Source: Bifidobacterium panos
GTDB taxonomy: Bacteria; Actinomycetota; Actinomycetes; Actinomycetales; Bifidobacteriaceae
Assembly: GCF_012932445.1 (NCBI RefSeq)
Contig: NZ_JAAIIJ010000003.1
Coordinates: 1-64,000 of the forward strand
Direction: 5' to 3'
Length of the DNA: 64,000 nt
Shown: positions 49,393 to 56,990 of the stretch, piece after piece
Numbering within the stretch: position 1 is the stretch's first letter
How the letters are laid out: each line of letters starts with the position of its first letter
The notes under the pieces: generated by a model
The model's input: only the letters and a program-made list of their open reading frames with translations
Told to the model about the DNA's origin: nothing
Databases searched by the model: none
Translations under genes and position numbers: made by a program

Positions 49393-50460
49393 TCACTCCC
49401 CCATCACAAACTGTTCGGCGAAACGCACGTCACCTTCGACCAGGTCGTGCATATCGTTGATGTCACTGCGCAGCAGCAGCGTGCGTTCCATTCCCACACC
49501 GAACGCAAAACCGGTGTATTCCTCCGGGTCGAGGCCGGCGGACTTCAGGACATTCGGGTTCACCATGCCGCAACCGCCCCATTCGAGCCAGCCGGGGCCG
49601 CCCTTCTTGTCGGGGAACCACAGGTCGAGTTCGGCGCTCGGCTCGGTAAACGGGAAGTAGCTGGGGCGAAGGCGCGTCTTGGCCTCGGGGCCGAACATGG
49701 CAACGGCGAGCTTGTCGAGCACGCCCTTCAGATCGGCCATGGTGAGGTTCCTGTCGACGGCGAGCGCCTCGCACTGGTGGAACACCGGGGTGTGCGTGGC
49801 GTCGAGTTCGTCGGTGCGGAACACACGGCCGGGGCTGGCGATATACAGCGGCACGCCGCGTGTGAGCAGGGCGCGCACTTGGTCGGACGAGGTTTGCGTA
49901 CGCACCACCATGTTGCTTCCGACGAAGCCGGCGGCGTCTTTGGCCTGGTTGCCCTTGACGTAGAAGGTATCTTGCATCTGGCGGGCCGGATGGTCGGGGC
50001 CGAAGTTCAGCGCGTCAAAGTTATACCATTCGCTTTCCACTTCGGGGCCGGTGGAAATCTGCCAGCCCATCGAGACGAAGAAGTCCTCGACATCTTCCAT
50101 CAGCTTGGCCAGCGGGTGACGCGCGCCCAAGGGCTTGCGGTTGACGGGCAACGTCATGTCCACGGTTTCGGCGGCGAGCGCGGCGGCTTCTTCGGCGGCC
50201 TTGAGCTCATTTTCCTTGGGGCCGTAAGCGCGGCCGAAGTCGGCGCGCAGTTTGCCCATGAGCTTGCCGGCTTCCTTCTTCTGGTCGGCAGGCAGGGAGC
50301 CGATGGCCTTGCTGGCCTGGGTCATGGCCGAATCGCCGCCTGCGTATTGCGCCTTGATGGCTTTCAGTTCCTCCATGCTGGAGGCGTTTTGGATTTTGGC
50401 GATACCTTCGGCGACCGCATCGCTCACCGCTTGGGCGTCGAATACCATACCCTCTGCCAC
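49393..50460 (-). CDS. pheS: Phenylalanyl-tRNA synthetase alpha subunit
   Basis: 355 residues. The N-terminal coiled-coil arm is followed by the class II synthetase core with FHQCEALAVD (motif 2) and GFAFGVGMERTLLL (motif 3); the Gly/Ala site residues of the phenylalanine pocket sit in the GFAFG segment. It starts with GTG at 50460 and GAAAGG six bases upstream. No T-box or leader-peptide attenuator was recognised in the 5' region, although a 30-bp-armed inverted repeat lies about 110 bases upstream. Confidence 0.96.
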   Translation of the reverse strand: MAEGMVFDAQAVSDAVAEGIAKIQNASSMEELKAIKAQYAGGDSAMTQASKAIGSLPADQKKEAGKLMGKLRADFGRAYGPKENELKAAEEAAALAAETVDMTLPVNRKPLGARHPLAKLMEDVEDFFVSMGWQISTGPEVESEWYNFDALNFGPDHPARQMQDTFYVKGNQAKDAAGFVGSNMVVRTQTSSDQVRALLTRGVPLYIASPGRVFRTDELDATHTPVFHQCEALAVDRNLTMADLKGVLDKLAVAMFGPEAKTRLRPSYFPFTEPSAELDLWFPDKKGGPGWLEWGGCGMVNPNVLKSAGLDPEEYTGFAFGVGMERTLLLRSDINDMHDLVEGDVRFAEQFVMGE

Positions 50461-50572
50461 GACTTGCCTTTCGTTCTATTCCCTCGAAACAATAGCGTTT
50501 CCAAGCACTTTACCGAACAGCCATTCTTCCACGCCTACTCGACCGAGAACATTCAACGAATCATGGCTGACC

Positions 50573-50664
50573 GCGAGGCTGGGGCGTGTTGTCATCGATG
50601 ACACCGCTCCGGGCCGCTTGGGCCAAGTCTTTACGTCATCAATGACAACACGCCCCAGCCTCGC
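50573..50664. repeat. Long inverted repeat, 30-bp arms
   Basis: Arms 50573-50602 and 50635-50664 match at 29 of 30 positions around a 32-base centre, and each begins or ends with GCGAGGCTGGGGCGTG. The inner end GTCATCGATGAC is itself a palindrome. It lies between the divergent pheS and brnT genes and could be a miniature transposable element or regulatory structure. The rest of 50461-50872 shows no gene. Confidence 0.75.
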
Positions 50665-50872
50665 TCGAAGATATGGCGAGAGCTAATCATCCATGTCCCA
50701 CTAATTGTGAAGATTCCCGGGGGCTTCGACCACATTCCCCCTACAGCTTGCGTTGGCACACCCCGCACCCATACCGTATGAACAGCCAAAGGCAACGTCG
50801 TCTTGGCACCCATACCAATCTACACAAAACAGGTATTCAATAAATACACATTAGGTATAAGAAAGGAGTATA

Positions 50873-51139
50873 ATGGAGTTTGAATATGACCCATACAAGA
50901 GTTTGTCCAACCTTGCCAAGCATGGCATTGACTTCGATGAGGCCCAACGGCTCTGGGATTCACCAACGCTGTGGTTCGACACGAAGCCCGGCACCGACGA
51001 CCATCGCAGCTTGGTGCTCGGTGTCATCGACGGCAAGCATTGGACAGCTATCGTCACACTTCGGGGCGGGCGTACACGCATCATCTCGGTACGTCGGTCA
51101 CGAACAACAGAGGAGGCAACATATGAACGCAACAGTTAA
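50873..51139 (+). CDS. brnT: BrnT family type II toxin (ribonuclease)
   Basis: 88 residues. The N-terminus MEFEYDPYKSLSNLAKHGID and the later DHRSLVLGVIDGK and RIISVRRSRTTEE match BrnT (DUF497): WDPxKAxxNxxKHGVxF, ExR..xIG and the C-terminal RxAxxxE. BrnT is a RelE-fold ribonuclease that inhibits translation until bound by its antitoxin. The RBS AAGGAG precedes ATG 50873. The ORF overlaps the antitoxin start by 17 bases, so the pair is translationally coupled, toxin first, as in known brnTA operons. Confidence 0.88.
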   Translation: MEFEYDPYKSLSNLAKHGIDFDEAQRLWDSPTLWFDTKPGTDDHRSLVLGVIDGKHWTAIVTLRGGRTRIISVRRSRTTEEATYERNS

Positions 51140-51401
51140 GGCAACAGATATCGATCAGGCTTTTGACAATGGCGAGGATGTGAGCGAATACTTCGACATG
51201 GAACACCCCGTGCGCATGGAGGCCGTGCGCACACGCAAAGTGAACCTCACACTGCCGGAGTGGCTGATCGAACGCCTCGACTCCGAGGCAAAGACACTGG
51301 CGGTCAGCCGCAATGCAGTGGTCAATGTCTGGCTCGCCGATCGCGCGCGAGACGAGGACCGCCAACGCAACACGGAGCTTGTGAACTCAGGAAGCAACTG
51401 A
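51123..51401 (+). CDS. Ribbon-helix-helix (CopG/BrnA-like) antitoxin
   Basis: 92 residues. An acidic N-terminus precedes VRTRKVNLTLPEWLIERLDSEAK, a CopG-type ribbon-helix-helix DNA-binding strand and helix, and SRNAVVNVWLADRA as second helix. The partner and gene order support a BrnA-type antitoxin, but the sequence is closer to a generic RHH protein than to classical BrnA. It probably represses its own promoter. It has a GGAGG just upstream of the ATG at 51123 inside brnT, and its last 15 bases overlap the 3' end of the convergent methyltransferase gene. Confidence 0.8.
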   Translation: MNATVKATDIDQAFDNGEDVSEYFDMEHPVRMEAVRTRKVNLTLPEWLIERLDSEAKTLAVSRNAVVNVWLADRARDEDRQRNTELVNSGSN

Positions 51402-52250
51402 ACTTGCCATGGTCAGGCTCATGAGGAGGATGGCGGCGGAGGTGGCGAGGTTCAGGGATTCGGCTTTGCCGTAGAGGGGGATGGAGATGATGCGCTGGCA
51501 CTGGGCGAGCACGTCGGCGCTCAGGCCGCGGGCCTCGTTGCCGAAGAGCATTGCATAACTGTTGCCGTCTGATGTCGGATTGGCGCGCAGCCGAGCGAGC
51601 ACGTCCGGCAGGCTTTCCGGTTTGCGCGTTTCAGTGCCATACACGTCGGCGGCCCATACGCCAAGGCCCCGCTCCCCCATCATGGCGAAGAACTCATCGG
51701 TGCCCACCGTCAGCACGGGCAGATGGAACAATGAGCCGGCGGTGGAGCGAATCACCTTGGGATTGAACATGTCGACGCAATCGTCGACGAACACCACCGC
51801 GTCGCAACCGGCGGCGTCGGCGGCACGAATCACCGTGCCGGCGTTGCCCGGGTCGCGCACCTGCCAGAACGCGGCGATACGCGAGCCTTGCGTGAGCGCG
51901 AGCCTTGTTTGAACGGCACGCATGGCATCGAGCTCCCCCACGGCAAGAATGCCTTGGGCATCGGTGCTGATGTGATCCATCACTTCGCGCGTGGCACGAT
52001 GCACATACACATTATCGGCCTGCAACGCCTCTTGGATAATTCGTTCCAATACATCGGAGGCACCCGCTTGCCCGTCCGAAGCAACATAGATATCCGACAC
52101 CGCATCGGCGCGATACCGCACGGCCTCGCGCACCGACTGTGGTCCCTCGATCAGGAATCGACCGGCTTTGCGCCGGCCTTTGGCGCGGGTGAGGTCTGCC
52201 AACCGACGCACACGGTCGGACTTAGCATTATCAAGCAATTGGGCGTTCAT
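51387..52250 (-). CDS. SpoU/TrmH family RNA 2'-O-methyltransferase
   Basis: 287 residues. The N-terminal substrate-binding domain is followed by a SPOUT knot with its three motifs: RDPGNAGTVIRAADA, LFGNEARGLS and IPLYGKAESLNLATSAAI. The enzyme moves methyl from S-adenosylmethionine to a ribose 2'-OH in rRNA or tRNA; which RNA is not visible. ATG 52250 is preferred over 52256 because GGGGG lies seven bases upstream. It is convergent with the toxin-antitoxin operon, overlapping its end by 15 bases, and stands next to a hairpin-dense intergenic region. Confidence 0.9.
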   Translation of the reverse strand: MNAQLLDNAKSDRVRRLADLTRAKGRRKAGRFLIEGPQSVREAVRYRADAVSDIYVASDGQAGASDVLERIIQEALQADNVYVHRATREVMDHISTDAQGILAVGELDAMRAVQTRLALTQGSRIAAFWQVRDPGNAGTVIRAADAAGCDAVVFVDDCVDMFNPKVIRSTAGSLFHLPVLTVGTDEFFAMMGERGLGVWAADVYGTETRKPESLPDVLARLRANPTSDGNSYAMLFGNEARGLSADVLAQCQRIISIPLYGKAESLNLATSAAILLMSLTMASSVAS

Positions 52251-52280
52251 GGGCATGCCCCCAGCATACTAAACGAGTAA

Positions 52281-52465
52281 CCTCCCGCTGGCGGGAGGCG
52301 TCACGGCACAGCCATGACTGAGGACGGTCCCTCCAAGCACGTGTTTGGCGGGACCGCCCTCAGTCAGCCTAAGGCTGACAGCCCCCGACGTCTTATGCGA
52401 CGCTCGCGACGCTACCGCGCCCGGTTGGTTGCTATGGACGGCACACTGTGCTGTCCATAGCAACC
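52281..52465. repeat. Cluster of four strong hairpins
   Basis: 52281-52298: 8-bp stem CCTCCCGC with a 2-base loop. 52316-52365: a 50-base near-palindrome, 16-bp outer arms with one mismatch and a paired centre around CACGTG. 52363-52379: GTCAGCC-TAA-GGCTGAC. 52427-52465: 13-bp perfect arms GGTTGCTATGGAC with further pairing inside. No T-tracts. The last could terminate the surface-protein gene ending at 52480; the density is unexplained. Confidence 0.7.
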
Positions 52466-52479
52466 GGAACCCAAGGCGG

Positions 52480-55400
52480 TTACGGGCGGCTGACGCCCAG
52501 GGCGTCAGCCGGGGCGTTGGCGGTGTCCTTGCTCACGGCCGCGGTGCCACCAGCCACATAGGCCTTGCTCACCTTGCCCTTGAAACCGGCCGAGTACGAC
52601 ACAGCCGAATTATCCCCGCCAGACACCAGCAAGACCGGCGCCTTGTTACGACCCGCCAACGGGCCGGAGACCAACGCATCCGGGTAATCGTCGCCACGCG
52701 CATACACCACGCCATCCATGCCCAAGCCGTTCTTCTGAGTCCACTTGGCGATATTCACACTCGTCTCATACCGCGTCTGACCAGCCAAACGGGTAACTCC
52801 CGGCAGACCGGAGACGTACTTGGCGGGCACAGCCTGCACACCACCAACCACAACCACACGCTTAAACTTGCTCAGCGCAGTGCGCTGCTTGGCAGTCAAA
52901 CCGGTAGCCGGGTCGCACAGGAACACCGGAGCCTTACCCGCATACGCATACGAACTCACACTCAACGCATCCGCATAGCCGGCACCAGTCGCCACAATCG
53001 CCGTCGAACCCCACGACTTGCCACCCTGCTCATAAAGCAAATACGACGTGTCATAACGCGTCTGACCACCCAAACGAGTCACACTCGACGCATACGACCT
53101 CAACTGCGAAGCCACATTCGCAGACACCGCACTCGCACCACCCGCAATAATGATCCGCGACGGCCTCAACCGCTTGAGCTGCGCGGCAGTCTGCGAAGAC
53201 AAACCATTCGGATCAGTCAACACAATCGGAGCATCCAACACACCAGACAAACCAGAAGCAGACAACGCATCCGGATAATTCGCACCACTGGCCACAATCA
53301 CCGTCTTCGCAGTGCCCGTGTACGCCTGGGAAACGATCCTGCTCATCGTGTCATACCGCGTATCGCCAGACAAACGAACCATCCGACCCTGCGACTGCGA
53401 CTGCGAGCGTGTCCACTGCGCATACAAAGTCACCGTGCCATTGGCCGTCGCAGTCAAATTCTTTACCGACTGCTTATCCTTATACGCCGTACCCTTGCCA
53501 TCAGCCCTCGTATTCCAACCAGCAAACGTGTAACCCGAGCGCTTGAACGCGTTCGCGGTCAGGTTCTGCGCCACGTTGTACGTAAACTGCTGGTTGGCCA
53601 TCGAACCGGTGCCGCCGTTCGCATTGAACTTCACCGTATACTTCGTATTCGTGTTCGTGTCCGCATTCGCCTTCCACTGCGCAAACAAGGTCACCGTGCC
53701 ATTGGCCGTCGCCGTCAGGTTCTTCACCGACTGCTTATCCTTATACGCCGTACCCTTGCCATCAGCCTTCGTGTTCCAACCAGCAAACGTGTAACCCGTG
53801 CGCTTAAACGCATTCGCCCTCAGATTCTGAGCCGCATCGTACGTGAACCGCTGATTTGCCATCGAACCGGAGCCACTGTTCGCATTGAACTTCACCGTAT
53901 ACGAATTCGCAGTCCACTGGGCATACAAAGTCACCGTGCCATTGGCCGTCGCCGTCAGGTTCTTCACCGACTGCTTATCCTTATAAGCCGTACCCTTACC
54001 ATCAGCCTTCGTATTCCAACCAGCAAACGAATAGCCCGTGCGCTTAAACGCATTCGCCCTCAGATTCTGAGCCGCATCGTACGTGAACCGCTGATCCGCC
54101 ATCGAACCGGAGCCACTGTTCGCATTGAACTTCACCGTATACGAATTCGCAGTCCACTGCGCATACAGGGTCACCGTGCCATTGGCCGTAGCGGTCAGGT
54201 TCTTCACCGACTGCTTATCCTTATAAGCCGTACCCTTGCCATCAGCCCTCGTGTTCCAACCAGCAAACGTATAACCCGTACGCTTGAACGCGTTCGCGGT
54301 CAGGTTCTGCGCCACGTTGTACGTGAACTGCTGGTTGGCCATCGAACCGGTGCCACCGTTCGCATTGAACTTCACCGTGTACTTCGTGTTCGTGCCCGCA
54401 TTCGCCTTCCACTGCGCATACAGGGTCACCGTATCATTGGCCTTCGCGGTCAGGTTCTTCACCGACTCCTTGTCCTTATACGCAGTGCCCTTGCCGTCCG
54501 CCTTTGTATTCCAACCAGTGAACGAATAGCCCGTGCGTGTGAGCGTGTTCGCGCTCAGATTCTGAGCCGCATCATACGTGAACGACTGATCGCCCATCGT
54601 GCCAGAGCCACCGTTCGATCTGAACGACACCTTGTACGCAATCGGCGCATAATCCGTAACATACGTGGCCGCCGTACTCGAGGGAACCGCGGACGGAGCA
54701 TACGCCGCACCACCCGTGGATGTGTCTTTCCACTTGCCCGTCGCCGTGTAACCGGTCTTCGCCGGCGCATACGGAGCCTTAAGACCGCAATCGGCACCAG
54801 ACTGCTCGAAATTCGCGCCCAACTTCAACTCCTGAAGCTTGTAAAGCCTTGCAAGCATGTTAGCGCTGTTCGTCACCAGCCCCGTGTTGAACTTCGACAA
54901 ATCCAACGATGTCAACGACGAACAACCAGCGAACATCTGGCCCATGTTCGTCACGCTCGACGTGTCAAAATTCGACAGATTCAACGACTTCAACGACGAA
55001 CAAGCAGCGAACATGGCCTCCATGTCTGTTACCTTCAACGTGTCGAACTTCGGTATATCCAACGATTCCAACGACGAACAAGTAGTGAACATCTGACGCA
55101 TATTCGTCACGCTAGACGTAACAAAACTCGACAGATTCAACGACTTCAACGACGAACAACCGCCAAACATGGTATCCATGTCCGTCACCTTTGACGTATC
55201 GAAACTCGACGACAACGTCAACGACGACAACGACGAACAATCAGCGAACATCTGACGCATATTCGTCACGCTCGACGTAACAAAATTCGACAGATTCAAC
55301 GACTTCAACGACGAACAATCAGCGAACATGGTATCCATGTCCGTCACCTTTGACGTATCGAAACTCGACACATCCAACGACGGCAACTTCGAACAACCAG

Positions 55401-56754
55401 AAAACATGCAGACCATGCTCGTCACGCTCGACGTATCAAAACTCGACGGCAACGTCAACGACGACAACGACGAACAATCAGCAAACATGTAGCGCATATC
55501 CGTCACCTTCGACGTCTTGAAACTCGATACATCCAACGACGGCAACTTCAAACAGTTATAGAACATGCAATACATGCTCTCCACGCTTGACGTGACAAAA
55601 CTCGACGGCAACGTCAACGACGACAACGACGAACAGTCACCAAACATGTAAGACATATTCGTCACGCTCGACGTATCAAAACTCGACGGCAACGTCAACG
55701 ACGACAACGACGAACAGTCACCAAACATGTAAGACATATTCATCACCTTCGACGTCTTGAAACTCGACACATCCAACAACACCAACTTCGAACAGCCACC
55801 GAACATGTAAGACATGTCCGTCACGTTCGACGTATCGAAATTCGACGACAACGTCAACGACGACAACGACGAACAACCAGCGAACATGTAAGACATATTC
55901 GTCACGTTCGACGTCTTGAAACTCGACGCATCCAACGACACCAACTTCAAACAGCCAGTGAACATGTAAGACATGTCCGTCACGTTCGACGTGTCAAAAT
56001 TCGATGGCAACGTCAACGACGGCAACTTGGAGCAGTTATAGAACATGCAGTACATGCTCTTCACGCTCGACGTAACGAAATTCGACGACAACGTCAACGA
56101 TTCCAACGACGAGCACTCATAGAACATGGCGGACATGTCCGTCACGTTGGACGTGTCAATCTGATCGAGGCCGACGAAGCCGGTAAGCCCGCTGAAACCT
56201 TTGAACAGACTGGACGAATTGCCTGGGAACTTGGGATATACGCCGTTCGCGCCATACACCACATCCCACATGCCATCGGTGGTTTTGGTCGCGCAAGCAT
56301 ACACGGAATCATCCGCCGTGCCGGAATCGCCGACGCCAGTGCTGCCACTGTTGCCCGCGCCAGCGTTCCAACAGGTCTTTTCGCTGGACTCAGAGGGTTT
56401 GGTTTTCTCGAACTTGATGGTGCGAACCTTGGTCTTGTCGATATCGGCACCGACGATAACGCCAGTGAGCTGTCTGGAGCCAGCAGCATTGCTCGTAATG
56501 GCATTGAGCAACATGCCCGACCCCGTCCCGGTTTGAACCGGATCAGCCGCCTCGACTTGAGTCGGCTCAACCACCTCAACTTGAGCCGGCTCGGCAATCT
56601 CGGCAAAATCAGCCGTCTCGGCCGTCTCGGCTTGGGCAGGCATGACCCCCGTGGGGCACAATACGGCCATCATGGCCACCGTCAAGAGGAACGCCAACGT
56701 CCTCGCCAATATGCCACGACATACAGTCGATGCCTTGGAAGATACACGCTTCAT
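52480..56754 (-). CDS. BspA-like secreted surface protein with InlB B-repeats and cell-wall-binding repeats
   Basis: 1424 residues. The signal peptide ends AQAETA near residue 45; then come VVYGANGVYP, seventeen BspA-type units (FDTSNVTDMSYMFxGCSSL, 25-27 residues), five InlB B-type repeats (YTVKFNANGG ... GWNTKADGKGT ... YAQW, about 70 residues each) and three cell-wall-binding repeat-2 (PF04122) modules with RLSGDTRYDT and VTRLGGQTRYDT. It is exported, held non-covalently on the cell wall, and probably binds host or mucin-associated ligands. ATG 56754 has GGAG ten bases upstream; ATG 56760 is an alternative, and the frame further upstream lacks an RBS. It is paralogous to the gene at 1-1553. 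Confidence 0.9.
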   Translation of the reverse strand: MKRVSSKASTVCRGILARTLAFLLTVAMMAVLCPTGVMPAQAETAETADFAEIAEPAQVEVVEPTQVEAADPVQTGTGSGMLLNAITSNAAGSRQLTGVIVGADIDKTKVRTIKFEKTKPSESSEKTCWNAGAGNSGSTGVGDSGTADDSVYACATKTTDGMWDVVYGANGVYPKFPGNSSSLFKGFSGLTGFVGLDQIDTSNVTDMSAMFYECSSLESLTLSSNFVTSSVKSMYCMFYNCSKLPSLTLPSNFDTSNVTDMSYMFTGCLKLVSLDASSFKTSNVTNMSYMFAGCSSLSSLTLSSNFDTSNVTDMSYMFGGCSKLVLLDVSSFKTSKVMNMSYMFGDCSSLSSLTLPSSFDTSSVTNMSYMFGDCSSLSSLTLPSSFVTSSVESMYCMFYNCLKLPSLDVSSFKTSKVTDMRYMFADCSSLSSLTLPSSFDTSSVTSMVCMFSGCSKLPSLDVSSFDTSKVTDMDTMFADCSSLKSLNLSNFVTSSVTNMRQMFADCSSLSSLTLSSSFDTSKVTDMDTMFGGCSSLKSLNLSSFVTSSVTNMRQMFTTCSSLESLDIPKFDTLKVTDMEAMFAACSSLKSLNLSNFDTSSVTNMGQMFAGCSSLTSLDLSKFNTGLVTNSANMLARLYKLQELKLGANFEQSGADCGLKAPYAPAKTGYTATGKWKDTSTGGAAYAPSAVPSSTAATYVTDYAPIAYKVSFRSNGGSGTMGDQSFTYDAAQNLSANTLTRTGYSFTGWNTKADGKGTAYKDKESVKNLTAKANDTVTLYAQWKANAGTNTKYTVKFNANGGTGSMANQQFTYNVAQNLTANAFKRTGYTFAGWNTRADGKGTAYKDKQSVKNLTATANGTVTLYAQWTANSYTVKFNANSGSGSMADQRFTYDAAQNLRANAFKRTGYSFAGWNTKADGKGTAYKDKQSVKNLTATANGTVTLYAQWTANSYTVKFNANSGSGSMANQRFTYDAAQNLRANAFKRTGYTFAGWNTKADGKGTAYKDKQSVKNLTATANGTVTLFAQWKANADTNTNTKYTVKFNANGGTGSMANQQFTYNVAQNLTANAFKRSGYTFAGWNTRADGKGTAYKDKQSVKNLTATANGTVTLYAQWTRSQSQSQGRMVRLSGDTRYDTMSRIVSQAYTGTAKTVIVASGANYPDALSASGLSGVLDAPIVLTDPNGLSSQTAAQLKRLRPSRIIIAGGASAVSANVASQLRSYASSVTRLGGQTRYDTSYLLYEQGGKSWGSTAIVATGAGYADALSVSSYAYAGKAPVFLCDPATGLTAKQRTALSKFKRVVVVGGVQAVPAKYVSGLPGVTRLAGQTRYETSVNIAKWTQKNGLGMDGVVYARGDDYPDALVSGPLAGRNKAPVLLVSGGDNSAVSYSAGFKGKVSKAYVAGGTAAVSKDTANAPADALGVSRP

Positions 56755-56784
56755 CGTCATCCAACTCCTTCGCACAATCTCACT

Positions 56785-56803
56785 CGTTTCCCGCAGGGAA
56801 GCG
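56785..56803 (-). promoter_or_regulatory. Small leader hairpin before surface-protein RBS
   Basis: TTCCC-GCA-GGGAA, extendable to eight pairs including one G-U pair, 18 bases upstream of the RBS of the gene starting at 56754. It resembles in place the hairpin upstream of the paralogue at 1571-1587. Function not shown. Confidence 0.3.
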
Positions 56804-56990
56804 AAAATCCAACACCCCGTGCCGGCAAACCGCACAAAGAACAGGCATTCCCATGCCGTCCCGGCGAACGCATCGGCGCGTGCCGCCCGCAACAGCGCAC
56901 GGGGAGAATCAGCCCCAAGACTACGCCGCCCCCCCTAGACTGGGACACGCCCTTTCGGCAAGGCCGGCAAAACTCCGGTGCGCTGTTGTC

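Noticed and set aside
50461..50572. T-box leader for pheST
   Set aside because: No T-box consensus, specifier loop or antiterminator was found in the leader on the minus strand.
48388..50601. Plus-strand open frame of 737 codons
   Set aside because: Antisense to pheT and pheS; composition typical of shadow frames.
52345..55194. Arg/Thr/Ile-rich 949-codon plus-strand frame
   Set aside because: Mirror of the repetitive surface-protein gene; its repeats simply reflect the InlB and BspA repeat DNA.
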